DNA of 64,000 nt. It comes from Rhynochetos jubatus (Eukaryota; Chordata; Aves; Eurypygiformes; Rhynochetidae). Each line of letters starts with the position of its first letter. The first letter of the stretch is position 1. The translations under genes and the position numbers were made by a program. The DNA lies in NCBI GenBank assembly GCA_027574665.1, contig CM050654.1:12456142-12520141 (forward strand), given 5' to 3'. The notes under the pieces are model-generated. The model was not told the origin of the DNA. It searched no databases and saw nothing but the letters and a program-made list of their open reading frames with translations. Below are positions 11,151 to 24,174 of the stretch, piece after piece.

Positions 11151-13419
11151 TGGGAGGCTTAGAGACCTGACATCTAAGAGTAAAATAAGTTCCCAGAGGT
11201 ACGTTCTCGGGTTGTGTTGGGAAAAAATAATTCATGACATCACTGGAGAGGAAGCATTAGGAAATGATGTCATGGGTTGCATTCTCATGTTCATTATTTC
11301 TACAGCTGAATATTCAAATGCCTCTTTCTTCAGTGTTGGACTAGCTACTGCAGATATAGACTTGGGACGTAAGCCCATCCTATGCATTTTCTAAATTTTC
11401 AGTGAAAGCCAAAAATCTAAACTGATTTGTTAACCTTTCCCTGTCAGTATCAGAGACTTCTCCCATTTCTGTGGAAGGGACTGTGCTTTCCCTCAGCAGT
11501 GCTGCCAGCAGTGTAGAACTTCCCTTAAAAATATTCTTGGAAGTTCATACAGCAATGTAAGAACAGTTTTAGATAAAGAGCAGCAGCCCACTCCTCAGCT
11601 TTCTAGTTGGTCTCTTTCTTGTTCTCCATATCTTGCCCCAAACAATATTGAAAATAAATAAAATACTGCTGCTGTTGCTGCAGCTGCAGTTTCTTTCAAG
11701 AGATATTGTCTTCAGCACCTGATCAACAAACTCCAGTTTAACAATGTCTGTTAAGGAACACTTTCCGCACCTCTAGATAAGCACAACCTACAGAAAAAAA
11801 AAACAGAATTTAGGACATAGTCAGGACACCGTGGCATTTGTTTCACCAACTGAATAACATGTTTAGTGCGTTTTCTTTTAATATTAGCGTATAGGCATAT
11901 TCATATATTTGAAATAGTGGGCCATTATAGCTTACCCTAATGTGTAAATGGGGCCTAACAGCCTGCACTGTAATTGAATGTTCTTTAAGTTAAGAAGTGC
12001 CTAAAGAATTGTATCTGAATGTGGCCTGCAGGAATTCTGTTAGGGCTCTCATGGTCTAATCTTTCTGGATATAACTATTCCCACATGTATTCACAATTAC
12101 TTTTTTTCATACTCTTCCTGTCAAATCTCACTTTTTGAGTCATGAGAACTATATAATTCTTACTACAAAGTTTTTTATGTTAGATTGTGAATTTGTCCAG
12201 AATATTCTGGGTTTGATCTTGATCAGGTAATTTTTCATTCTTTCTATCAACTCACTTCCACAAGCTTCTGTGTTTGGCATCACAAGGCATTTTCTATAGC
12301 TTTCAAGTCCATTTTTGTAGTCCTCTTCCCTTCTCCAGTTTTGCTACAATGTATGAGTCTGGAGTCTTGATCACAACAGTGTATTCCAGGGTCTGAGTCA
12401 CCAATGCCATATTAAACCAGTCTGGTCCAAACTTTTAACTCATATTTTGCTCTTCTTTTTTTTTCCATACCACAGAAGTCAGAATGTCACTCACGTGCTA
12501 CATTCTTCTGTAGACCAATATGATTCCTTCCTGACTAGTACTTTTTGATACCTAGATAATCAGACAGTGAATAACCAGTCTGATAGGTTTTCAAAATGAA
12601 GGGAGAAAATCCTGTTCTTAATTTATATAAATGGATTTGGAGTGGATTATCATGAAAGGAAGACATATGTCTGATAAAGCTATTTCTAAAATTCCTTTTT
12701 ATAAAAAAACATGAGGAAAGGAAACAGAAAGAATTTGTGGCCGTCCATGATCTTATCGAGCCTTAAGTGCTACAGAAAATCCAGACACATTGGACTGATG
12801 TTTTCTACCTCCATATTTGTTAAATATTTGCTCTTGAATAGAGTTTCCACAGCTGTCTCTTTTTGCACTTGATCTTCCTGCTTGATATCAGCCCATCAAA
12901 TGCAGTCCCAGCACACATGCTGCTCAGCTGCTGTATGTGCCCTTCAGTCTTCTTTAATTGATGAACAGTTTGCACTCTTTACAGGGATTCCACAAGCACA
13001 AAATTTGTGCAGGCAAAATGCCAGAGCAATCTTCACTGGAAAGCCAGATGTTTCATTTCATCGGTTGACTGGCTGGCAAGGTTTTACCAAGGGAGAAAAG
13101 GAAAGATCTGTGCCTTTTTCTTAAATCAGACCCAGACTTAATTCACTACTAAGTTAGCTGCCTCAGATTTTGAAGTGAATTGTTTTTTTCACCATTCATT
13201 TGGAATGGATTTGAAAGAAAAACAAGCAAAGTCCATCAAAATAATTGTAACTCTGGGTAAAAAGAAAGAATTCCAGTGAGGCATTGAACACCTTATAAAT
13301 TGCTTCTCAGTTAAGACATTCTTAAAAGACACATACAGCAAAATGCTGTCTTTTGAACAACAACAAAACAAAACAAAAAGTATGATGGTTGTTCTTGTTA
13401 ATTGTGTTTGGTTTTCTTA

Positions 13420-13760
13420 TGACTAATTTATTAAGAACAATTGAGAAAGCTAAAGCATTTCAACTGATTTTCCATTTGTTTGGCTATTAAAGTTCCTCCG
13501 TGAAATGTATGTTTATTTAAAGTATCTCCAGCTACCCATTTACAATGCATTTGTTAAATTAGATAAGAGACTTTAATTGGGCATTGGGGATTTGTTGTTC
13601 TATTCCCAAATTTGTTTACTAAAAATACATGAGAACAGTGAGCAATTTATTTATAACCTTGTTATATTAGGCCATTACCAACATCAGGGTTTTTTTTTTT
13701 AACATGATTTTAATTTGCATTGACAAAATTCAAGCTATGTTTGCTTTTTTTTCTATTTTT
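13420..13760. other. Candidate conserved non-coding element
   Basis: About 340 bases of complex, non-repetitive AT-rich sequence with several ATTA, TTAATTGG and TTTATTTA-type cores, broken only by a T run near 13689. It has no open frame and no resemblance to a mobile element. The texture is that of developmental enhancers, but conservation has not been tested. Confidence 0.2.
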
Positions 13761-14688
13761 ATTAGAGCAGCCTGCAAACTGGTTCTAGTTAAATACAGCA
13801 GAACCACCTGTTATATTTGGAACAGTGTTAATGGAAGTGGATTCCAGAAAAAAAAGGAACAATATTGAGTCAGCAATAAAGATACTGTCTTTCTCTCTTT
13901 TGTATCCCATTAAGATCAATAATTTGAGCAGTTAACTATATTTGAGATTACAAATGCACTTTACTACTTTGGCATTATCATAAAATAATCACTTACTTAC
14001 TTTGGTCAGATTCTAGGCATTTCATAGCAATTAAAACACAGCATGCCAACAAAACTCCTATTACAATGCTTTGCCTAGTGACTGGCCTGTTCTCACCACC
14101 ATTCTGCCAGTCCCTGAGATCCCAGGATCAAACTCATATGTATGAACTTCTAAGAGACAAGAAAAAGGAGGATTTTTTAGAATCCTTAACTTTAAAAAAG
14201 GCCAGTTTAGTCCAAAGAAATGGGAAGGAAAGTCAGTATTTCCAGCATAATGGCTAGAGTTCTAAACATCAGGAGTAGTCCATAGTGCAGAGGCCTAGTT
14301 GTGTTTTGTTTGGCTCATGTGTTTGTTAGAAAAATGGATTATTTACAGGGTGGTTTTTCTACAGATTTCCAGATTATTTTTTTTATTTACAGTACTCACC
14401 ACATAGAAGTTCAGTATATGTTGCCTACAATGTATTCTGAAAAGAAACAGAAACTTGGGCTTTCATTTTCATGCAAAAAATACCTATGGATCTTTTAAGT
14501 TTTCTCTTAAATATCTTAACTGGCCAACAGCCAGCGATGTATGGTAGCGTGGTATAGACTTGGCTTAAGCAGAGGTAACCTGGGAATTCTGTCTGAACTA
14601 AAAGTCTCAGACATGGGAGAATGGAGATGGCAGGATTTCAGAACTTCACCTTGTCTGTAAGGCACCCTGCTTGGCCACTCCACATGAA

Positions 14689-14702
14689 TTTTTTTTTTTT
14701 TT
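14689..14702. repeat. T14 homopolymer
   Basis: Fourteen consecutive T residues on the plus strand. There is no adjacent element body that would identify it as the tail of a retroposed sequence. Confidence 0.85.
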
Positions 14703-15734
14703 AATCCCCTACTGTCATTAAACAATCATAAAAATCAAACTACCTGCACAGAAAAAGAAAGACGTTTTAACATTATGGTGTGGTTTTTTTAAGATAATTC
14801 TATCTGGTGAACCCCCAAACGAGTAAACTATGTACCACACATTTAACTCGAGAAAAGTTTATAGATTAAACCCTTCCTTTTTTGATGTCAGTGAGGGATT
14901 TGAAACCCATATCTACTGAAGTGAATTGAACATACAATGTGGCTGAATTTTAAATATGTTTGATTTTAATATGCTATCTCCTAAATAGTAAAAGGAATAA
15001 TTTTCATGTCCTGTAAAACTTTAGCAATAAAACAAGCAAGAATTTTGACCAATCTGCTTACATTTCTAGGGAAATTTTTCCATTTAACATCAACTTTAAG
15101 TTAAAAGCAGAGATTCTAAGAAAAAGGAACCAGATTCGCAGTTTCAGCCCTTCATTAGCCTACTCTCTGCCAGGGTCAAAAGACAGCAGTGAGGATTCAA
15201 ATGCCCCTCAGAGATGACGATATCTGCACACTTCTTCAGACAGGGCATTTATGTTCAAGATCTAGTTATTTCTAAACCAAAGTCTTACTGTTAGAACATT
15301 GTACAGGCAGATCCCCATGCTCACCCACAGCCTAGGGAGAGTCATTGGACTGCTACACTGAGGAAAGTGGTTCATTCCCAGGAAACGCATGTAATTAAAT
15401 GTTTCAACTTTCCAGAACTAATTTTTTCTGTCTTGTTAAATCCAGTTGCTTTAACATAATTTTCACTCCTGCTGACACTGATCCGTTGTGATGTGATGAG
15501 TAAGTTAACAGCTGTAAACGTTAACAAGTAATTTATTTAAGCTGTTATAGAAGTCAGACTGCTTTCATGGAAGTGGAAATCAACACCATACTCTCTATGC
15601 CAAATATTTTTACTGAACATAATGTTGTATGAAGCTTGAGTTGTTTTCCATAACCCAAAGAACAGCATTCTCTCATTTTACAAAAAATTGCTGTCATTTT
15701 TCAGAGGGCTGCATAGCCCTGGTACATGACAAAA

Positions 15735-15810
15735 GTCCTGAATTGGTACAAATTAGCATAAATGCATCCATTTCAATGGAGATATTCCAATTTACAGTGG
15801 CTGGCTTCCT
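15735..15810. repeat. Remnant of an ancient palindromic repeat (MITE-like)
   Basis: The core CATTTCAATGGAG flanked by AAATTAGCAT on the left and CCAATTTACAGTGGCTGG on the right matches the layout of a self-complementary module I remember from reptile-lineage genomes, where ACTCCATTGA..TCAATGGAGTTA is bracketed by AAATTGG/CCAATTTAC arms. The two arms here are only partly complementary, as expected for a very old copy. It lies inside a 104-codon frame at 15629-15943, which weakens any coding reading of that frame. Confidence 0.4.
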
Positions 15811-18554
15811 GACCAAATATGTATTGTTTAGCAAGAAAGCAAATGCTAAGAAAAACAAAACACTTCAGCAGGGGACACAAAAGGGAGGGAGCACGATCAT
15901 ACATAAATACTCTCCTGTCACCTACAAAACTCATGTAAGTTAATTGGTTTTCCTCTTTTCATGTGAATTCTTCTAATCTACATAAATTATGTCACAAAGC
16001 TCCTCCAGACTGTGCATCATATTTCTAATTTGGGTTTTGGGTTTAATTTCTCTTTCTAGCTACACCTAACATCATAAGCTTCTATGCAAAACCAGCCAGC
16101 CTCATTGCTACTCTAATCAAAGAGCTATCTTTGTTTGTCAAATGCGGTACCTTCCCCCTTACTCTAAGAGCCTACATTGAGAGTTTACAATTAATTATAG
16201 TTTATATTCAGACCCAAGCACATCTTGAAAGACTACAAATTCTTTCTGCTGAATTAAGACCTGGTCAGATTTTCAAAATGTGTTCAAAACAGTTTTACCT
16301 AAGTTGAAAGCTTTATTTCTTAAGAGTGCTCCAAGCACATGGAAATAAAAGTGAAAAAAAGCTTAATGAGTCCTTTTGGGGTTTATGACTGCAATCAAAA
16401 GCTTGGAAAGAACAAGAGGTAATAAACCAATTGACAGTACTGTACATCCTGGCATAAGGAGCACAGGGGAGAGTATTTGCTTGACATTGCAGAAAGATTA
16501 CAGCTAAACCTTATATTCAAGAACCAGAAACAACAATTAATACACTTATGTGATTGTTCTTAAGAGACCATAGACATTCAAAAATGTATAACAGCAGTGA
16601 GAAAATGTGGAGACAGTTTTAATTGGTGAAAATGTTGTTTAAATCACAGAGTTGATTTTTATGTTGTTTACTTACTGTGATTTCACATAGTTTAAAGCAA
16701 ATGTAGTTTTAAATCCTAGGCAAGATAAACACTGGCAAGAAATTTGGGAAAAAAAAAAACCTAAAAAATACAAACATTTCACATAGCGCTTATCAGGAAG
16801 CATCAAGAGCAGCCTTCTTGGTGAACAGAGAGTTTAGCAGCTAGCAGCTAATATTCTCACAATGCCATCTTGACAAATTTAGCACTCCAAATCCTGAGAG
16901 CCCAGATTTATACCCATCTGGTAATACTGGGAGACAAACACTCATATATCAGATGTGCTGCAGAGCTAACATTCCCACGCAGAGAGCAACAGTCATCCTG
17001 TTTTGATCTCAGACTATCTCCAAACATCACATATTTCCTGATTTTGTTGTCCTGAACATTGTACTATGCCACAACAGGGGAGACGGATCCAGCCATTTGG
17101 AGCTGCTGGAGAGCACTCATAAAAAGCCCATAGGCTTATCTGGGGAAGAAAGCTCATGCCAATAGTATCAGAAGATGTCTACAAAAGACATGAAAACATG
17201 TTTGCTTCCGTGACACAAACAAGCAGAGCCGCAGCTTTACATCAGAGAGCAAGCAGAGATGACAGAAACCTGTAGGGTGGCTAACACTGAAGTTCACAGA
17301 ATGAATTTAGGGTTACATTTGAGTTCCAGTGAGTTTCCTGCACGAGAAATGCAGCTTCAGTGTTGGAGGAAAATGTAACCAGTGTTGATTACACTATAAA
17401 TCCCAGGTGGATATTTTCATTTCCATACTAAATGCAAAGGCAGAGGATCACAAACTAGATCGGACCTGATCTGCTCCTTTTCTTCCTGTAGTAGGAAAGC
17501 AGGGCAGCACAACAATCCTCAGAGCACCTGACTCCCTGGCTGAAACCAATCTTAGCAAAAGTTCATAGTGCACCAGAATGTCCACATTTACGTATCCATG
17601 AAATAGGAATAATGCTTTCCATGTAGATTTTGAGGTTTAGTGATTACATACCTGACTGGACAGTGTCTTTCTTTCACACCTGGAAAGCGTCTAAAATTAA
17701 TGGTCTACTTTCATATAAGAATCACTCCTTAGATCTTTCTCATTTTTTTCACAGGGGAACTGTGCCATTTAAGGGCTATTTTTATCATAACAAGAAAGCC
17801 CTGTAATGAAAATTAATGTAAGATTTGCTATGGAATTAATTTCTTCTGAATGAAAATGCTGAAATTAGAACTCAGGGTGGCCTTAGGCTTCCAGGAAGTT
17901 TTCCTGACAAGGAAACAAGAGCTATGAACAACTCATCCACCAGATTGCCCAAAGAGTCCCAAGGAACAGTTTAATGTAGTCAGGTTACCTTCTGCAACTT
18001 TTGGTCCTGCAATAGCAGGGATGAAGAAGGAAATCAAACCAAAGAAAAAGATGGCAGAAAAAAAATTGAGGCACACAGATAATATACAAGAAAGGTACTA
18101 CTGTACAGTTATCAGCCTTAACAAGCATGCTCTATGCATTATCAAGTAAAAAAGAGAAGAACAGCCTATAGTCTGAATATTGATTTCTGGCAACTTTCAA
18201 AATATAAATTGTATTATTTTCAGAAGCATCCTTTTCCAATGTTCAATAGCATCCTAAAATAGGTCTTGTATAATATTGATGTACTATGAAGTGGAAATGT
18301 TTATACATTCATGCAACATTTAATATGCATGCACACCTACTCTTAGAGGTGTAATTCACTCATACATAGGATTCTGAAGTAAATACCTTAATCCATACTT
18401 AACTAAACATACGAGTAGCCAGATTTTCAAAGGAACTCATAAGTTCCTTCTTATTTCAACATTAATTAATCAGCAATTACATATTTAAGTTTCTTGCTTT
18501 ACATACAGGACCTCATTGGTTATCATCCCCCCTCAAACATACAAACATAAACCA

Positions 18555-18606
18555 CAATATATATGCACATATATCTATCTGTCTCTATACACACGCACAC
18601 ACACAC
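18555..18606. repeat. Compound TA / CTAT / CA microsatellite
   Basis: A run of TATATG, CATATATC, TATCTGTC and then CACACGCACACACACAC steps. It is a compound dinucleotide and tetranucleotide repeat, likely polymorphic in length. Confidence 0.8.
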
Positions 18607-20404
18607 TTGCAAATAACGAGGTCTAATGAGCCCTCTGAGATATACAAACTATTAAAAATACAGAACATCAAAAATCTCATCTTAATGACACTTCTGAAGG
18701 GAACAGAAGAAAATAAAACTAGACGAAATACTCAACCTAACAACTCCCAAGTGAGGTGTGGCAGTCAATGAAAGTATAATAATGAGATCAAATATAAATT
18801 GCAATATGAAAAGTGAAAATTCAATATGCAAGTATGAATAATACAAAATTAAATTAGTAAAGTGACATCTTCTATTAGTAGAATATCCTATAATATATGA
18901 AACCACCTACTTTATGCAATATACCCATGCTTTTGTATATTTCCCAAATTTATCTATACTAAAATACATCTTATGTTACAGTAGATATTTTCATGTGAAC
19001 CAGAATACTTCAGAGGCAGTAAAAAGCCATATTGACAGAATGCCTAACCCCCACCTTCATTCCTTTTCTTCAGAGTTGACTGCAGAGTGTGGCTGCACAG
19101 ACACTCTCCACACAGAGCCTCAGCAGGGCCCAGACCTCCCTTAGGAAGCCCTGTGTTTGAGCACCATCAATCCAAGGGAGAAGTAGCACACGGACACTCT
19201 TAGAGTTTGACCATCATCTTACTGAAGCTGACACCAGCGGTTTAATGGTAACAAGCTACACCTGGTGATACGCACACAGAGACATACAAAAGCCATGTGC
19301 ACACTCCTCTTATATGGTAGCTCTTTGGAGAAAACAAAGGTCTGTCAGGTCTATCTCCAGCCTAGCTATGGATAGCAGGGCGCTCACCAGGAGCAAAACT
19401 ATATATGATGCATTTTTCTGAAGGCCCTTCAGTGTGCACTTCGTAGATGAAACATATACAGAAAATGTAACTTTTGCTTTGTGAAGTAGGATACCACTAG
19501 ATATTCAGACCAAGGAATACAGACCTTCTCCCTCACTTGCACCCTACCAAAGGGGCCAGCACTAATCCCACTAATCCTATGTTTTTGTCTCTCTCTTTAC
19601 CTCTAAAGAACCACAGTAGAATCAACAATGTACCCATGGAACAAAAAGCCTTCACGGAAATAAGTTTGCACAAAGTTCATTCATATTGTATGTGGAATTA
19701 CCCTTTGCAAAGAGAAAGCACGTTTTTCTTTAATGTGATATGCAGTCCTCCAAAATCCTCCAACACCGTGTTGAAAGAAAAAAAAAATAATTCCTATTTT
19801 TCAGATACATCAGGAATTAAGCTAAAGGTATAGCATGTATTTTTTGCTTCCAAGATGAAGGATAAAAAAGACTGCAGTAGAATACCTTAAATCAGCAACA
19901 ACGCTGGACAGGACAGGTTATCCCTGGCTGTTATGGATGCCAGGGAGGTCAAGCCTCCCCTGCTTCTGTGTAGACATGTTCCATGCAGCACAGTGCTGGC
20001 AGTCTTTGGCTACACTATTTGCTCTCATTTGTATTTCTGTATTGGATTCAGCACAGTGGGGAACACTCCTGAGCAATTTATTTTTCCAACCATTCTGTTC
20101 AGCTCCTCTTACCCCTGAGGACTGAAAGGAAATCTTTGACAGGTAGACAGCTCCCTGTGTATAAAAATACCCACCCCTAATGTCAGAGGGAAATCAGTAG
20201 TTGGCCAACTACAGTAAATAAAATGAAGGAAAAGAAACAGCAAAAGAAAGAAATTTGAGATAAATTGGCGCTCAGAGACAGTATATGAGACAACTGGCTG
20301 CCTACCAATCTACCTGAGGGTGCAGTGGGTACTGGGAGGTTGCCATATTGTTATCTATATCTTACTCCGAAACCACTCAGCTGAAAGGTGAGATTTCCTG
20401 CTGA

Positions 20405-20560
20405 GACGTCTAAGCTGTACACAGGGCTTTAATTACCATTAGCTGGAGTAATTTATTCTAGTAAAATAAAAATGTCACTGATGAAGACTGGTATAGCTGA
20501 TGTGATGATTGTTAGGAGCACTGACACATGCTAACACCAGTTTTAATGAGGTCGTTTAGT
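20405..20560. other. Candidate conserved non-coding element
   Basis: Complex sequence around GGCTTTAATTACCATTAG and GGAGTAATTTATTC, followed by ATGTCACTGATGAAG. It combines TAATTA/ATTA homeodomain-type cores and a TGATGTGATGATTG cluster in about 150 bases without repeats. That density of transcription-factor-like cores is typical of vertebrate enhancers; conservation is untested. Confidence 0.25.
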
Positions 20561-20904
20561 TGTTTCTCAAAGAAATGTTCCTTAAAATGATACATCATTA
20601 GGAAGTTACCAAACACCATAAACAAGAATCCTGTCATAAAAATATTCACCCTTATAAAGAAGGCAGCAGAAGACCGAGACATTTAAGTTCCAAACATTTA
20701 CTTTGGCCAGATGATTAAATTCAAACAGCAGCACACAAGAAAGTAGCATCATCATCCAACTCTGCAGATATTCCATAATCCTGCGCTTCAGCACTGAATT
20801 CTACATGCACATGACAAAAAAAAATATACAAATCAGCATAAAATAGTGGACTGCTCCATAAACAATATTCACAATCTTTTTTATAAAATGGGCTTTTGGA
20901 GGAG

Positions 20905-20922
20905 AAAAAAAAAAAAAAAAAA
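20905..20922. repeat. A18 homopolymer
   Basis: Eighteen consecutive A residues between GGAG and GGAGAG. No element body was recognised upstream that would make this a retroposon tail. Confidence 0.9.
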
Positions 20923-22208
20923 GGAGAGAAACTATTATATTAGGGTATCTGGTTCAGTACAAGAATATCTAGCAAATAGGTAAATTTTTCTACATCAGAA
21001 TTTACTGTAAGGAATTGAACAGTAAAACTGGAGGGCTTGAACTTGCAGGCATTCTAGCAATTTCAAGTTTTGCATTTGAGAAACAACACCACTTTCATTA
21101 TTTTCTACCTCAGCACTTCTGAGCAGGAAGAATTTAGGTCAGTGTTCAGTCTGAGTTACTGCTGATAACTGTCAACAAATAAAACTCTGGCCTATATTTC
21201 ATTCTTTATGAAAAATAAATGAGGACAGGGCAAGGAAATTGCCTATCTTTCTGAGACAAGAATCTGTTAGCCAGAGCATTTGCATTTTGAAATTGCTTTT
21301 GAAGACACAGTAATGGACTTTTCACATTGAGCTTGAGACATGTAAGACAGCATCAGAGACCTGACTCTGTTTGCCTTTGTTGGTCCATGGCATGAGAACC
21401 TCATCTTCAGATAAAAAAAAGGTATGTTCAGGAGATCTGGCATAAAAATTAACTAAGTGGTAATAAGAAATTGGCTTCAGCTCTGCTAAACATGACAGTG
21501 ATCTAGAAGCACAGGAGGAAGGATTTATTTTCCTGTGGTGGTGAGAATTAAAGTTAAAGGTTTTTTTGACTGTTTGTAGCTTCTCTCACATAAGTTCAGT
21601 ACTTTTACATAAGTGGCTGGTTTAAAAATAAAATCTCTATAATAGATTCTTGAATTTAAACTATACTGCTGCAACTGTGCAGTCCCAGACAACTGTAGGT
21701 GTGAGTAGAAATTTCTCTTCCCAATCCTCAGTCCTCTGGTCTGAGAGAATAGTATGTTGTCCTCCAGGGAACATCAATATCTGTGACTTGACACGTGTTC
21801 AAACACATTAATTGAGTCCATCATTATTCCTGATGGCACTGCTAGCTTCATGACTGTGTATATGTCGCAATGAAACCCTGAGGATTTAGGCACACTTCAG
21901 CTCTGCACGTCATTCAACATGAGTGATCATAAAAACTGAGGCCCTAACCATGAAGAAATCAGGCCTCACACTGTACTAAATTGTCTTGTAAGTTTTATTG
22001 GCATTTATACAGCCAGCTCTTTCTTTTATTGCCTCTCACTACATTTTCTTTCTTATATATAAAATATGAAATTGAGATTTTATATTTTTTAACCGAGCTT
22101 ACCTAATTGCTCTTTCTTAGCAGTAAAGGATTAAAACTAGAAACTGTGAGTAAAAGCCATTCCTTTCCAAATACTTCTTCCTTTAAAATTATCCAAGGCA
22201 TTCAATAT

Positions 22209-22229
22209 ATTAATTAAATTTTAATTAAT
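22209..22229. repeat. Perfect 10-bp inverted repeat of TAATTA cores
   Basis: ATTAATTAAA (22209-22218) and TTTAATTAAT (22220-22229) are exact reverse complements separated by one T. Each arm carries a homeodomain-type TAATTA core. It may be a dimeric transcription-factor site or simply a chance AT-rich palindrome. Confidence 0.6.
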
Positions 22230-22512
22230 CATTTTCTTTCTGCTAGGAAAATGCCTATTGTATGGCTAGAATAAGTAACTTAGGGCAGTATGACACTACC
22301 TTCAGAGAGCATGCTACTAGTTCTTTACAGGAGAAAATAAGCCACTTCGACTGTAGAACAGGGAAGTTATACTGAAGTGTTTAGAACTTCAGTACTTTGA
22401 ACTGGCACAAAGCAAATAAAGGCTTTGATGTTTTAGTACGTGTTTCTGCTACTAGATGTTCTGCATTGCCAGACAAAATGAACACTTAGGAGAATCTCTG
22501 CAGTTTCCTCAA

Positions 22513-22577
22513 GGTAAAATCCTACTCCATCAAGTCAGCTGTTTGAACTGATTTTACTGGAGTCAGGATTTCACCCA
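22513..22577. repeat. Ancient palindromic repeat remnant, AATCCT..AGGATT type
   Basis: Left arm AAAATCCTACTCCATCAAGT and right arm ACTGGAGTCAGGATTTCACC are largely complementary around a central GTTTGAACTGATTTT. The layout matches a module I remember as abundant in turtles and crocodilians (AAATCCTGGCTCCATTGAAG ... CAATGGGGCCAGGATTTCAC). A second, independently decayed copy lies 1.6 kb away at 24175, which supports a repeat origin. The family name was not determined. Confidence 0.6.
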
Positions 22578-24174
22578 AGTCATTGTCCAACCTTCCTTCT
22601 TAACTCTTCATGTTTACAGTGTTTTTAAATCAGTGTCAGAAGAGACCTCAACACTAACAGTCTTGGCCTCACAGTCACAAATTCTAATAATAAATATATG
22701 TAATAGACATCCCCTTCTGTAAGCCTATCGAGTCCAACCATAAAAGTTGTCTCCCTGTCTTTTCCTCAGTTTCTTCTGGATGTCTGAATTGCAGTCCACA
22801 CTTCTGATACCTTTTAGAACACAATTCTCATCTAGCTTAGGTGTATATCTGTTCTTGTGCTAAGATTCCCCGGAAATTAACAGTTGCCCTCTGTAACTTA
22901 CATACACCATTCACATCTCTCAGCTGTGGTTTCCCCGGGCTGTGCAAGTTAAGCCTTTCAGGCAGTCTGTAAGAGTGTTTAGTTTGCAGACACAAGTTGG
23001 CTCAACCAACACAATCCTGAGATCTGATATGCTTAGAAAAAAGCCGAAAGTCATTTCTGTTCCCTCTGACCATATTACCAGCCTGCTGCACTTCTTTCCA
23101 GTACATCTTTTTGAATGTTGCTGTGCAGAATTCTACAAGCTTGTATCCCATTTTCTAGTCATCTCGCTGTTTTGACAATGATTTGTTTTTAAATGGTCCT
23201 GAATTTCCCAGCCTGCTAAATTTATATTTGAAGGCCTGCTTCTGGCTAAATCACTTTTAATTCGATTTTGATACTGTTAGATTCCGTATTTGCAATGAAT
23301 AACTGGTGTTACAAACCCTGCTAAGACTGAGGCAAAGCCTTCATTTAGTATGGTCATTCCTACCTTACTTAAGATCTCTGCTCATCTTCTCAGCAGAGAG
23401 ATGCCATTTTCTTCAGTTTTCTTTTAGGTAAAGACACATTGCCAGTCATATTCTGTTAAACACCTGAGGTGCTTAATCATATTTGATTTAAAATTAAGCT
23501 CTTTGAAAGGTTTGCTTTTGAATTTCCATTCACCAGAAACAGAAGATAGCATAATTCTCCATTTACAGTGTAAGAATTACTTCTAAAGAAGTAAGTTTCC
23601 TGTCTCAATTATTATATTATTATCAAATTAAATAAAAATAAATTTGTGCATGATATTTATGGTGGTTGTACTGCAAGAAAGCCTGAAAGAAATACAGAAA
23701 CCATGGCTCTCCACCAGCTAAGATATAAAATGACAATGAGATTAACTGTGTCAAAAATGTGTGAAATCATTTGAATATATAAAAAAAAAGATAGCACATG
23801 TTTTCAAACTTGGAATAATGGAACACACTTTATTAGAATGTCACCTTAAAGGGACATGGACAAGTGATTTTGAACATTTCTGGCTTTGTAAAGTGAAATA
23901 ATTCCTTGAACCACTGGAAAGAATTGATTTTTGTGTCTTTTATTATAGCAGTGTAGTAAAATTTAAAAGATGAAAAAGGCTTATTATTTCATCCAACACA
24001 TAGCAGTCTATTCACAATTGCTTTGTCCAAGAAAACTTTAATCAGCTCATGTAATAGCATTTCACTTGTTTTTCACATCAACTATTTTGCAGTCTGTTAA
24101 ATTTTAGTGTAAGGAATTTTTCTTTTCCCAATTCCACTGTTTTCTTCTATCCAACAATTCTGCAATCTTTTAAA
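22578..24174. other. Non-coding spacer between two palindromic remnants
   Basis: No recognisable gene. A CGAGTCCAACCAT motif at about 22728-22740 faintly recalls the antisense CR1 tail but lacks the terminal octamer repeats. A 77-codon frame at 22942-23175 has no known resemblance. A TTATATTATTAT tract lies near 23610. Confidence 0.5.

Larger units (their letters stand above)
7831..15734. other. Non-coding stretch, no gene recognised
   Basis: No open frame here exceeds about 100 codons and none resembles a known protein. Content is AT-rich single-copy-looking DNA with short homopolymers: a G14 run at 10708, T runs near 13689 and at 14689-14702. Two AT-rich blocks that look like candidate conserved non-coding elements are listed separately. 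No repeat family could be named inside this stretch. Confidence 0.6.
15811..22512. other. Non-coding stretch, no gene recognised
   Basis: AT-rich DNA with a CA/TA microsatellite near 18.56-18.61 kb, an A18 run at 20905, a near-perfect TAATTA palindrome at 22209 and a candidate conserved block at 20.41-20.56 kb. Two overlapping short frames near 19.93-20.13 kb lie in a locally more GC-rich patch but resemble nothing known and lack support as exons. Confidence 0.6.

Noticed and set aside
15629..15943. 104-codon plus-strand open frame
   Set aside because: Its middle overlaps a palindromic repeat remnant and the translation resembles no known protein.
18416..18510. CCAGATTTTCAAAGGA resembling the edge of a palindromic repeat
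   Set aside because: Single short motif in AT-rich sequence; no inverted partner was identified.
22700..22760. CTATCGAGTCCAACCAT recalling the antisense CR1 tail
   Set aside because: No terminal ATCATAGAAT repeat and no matching sequence to its right; the match is too short to call.
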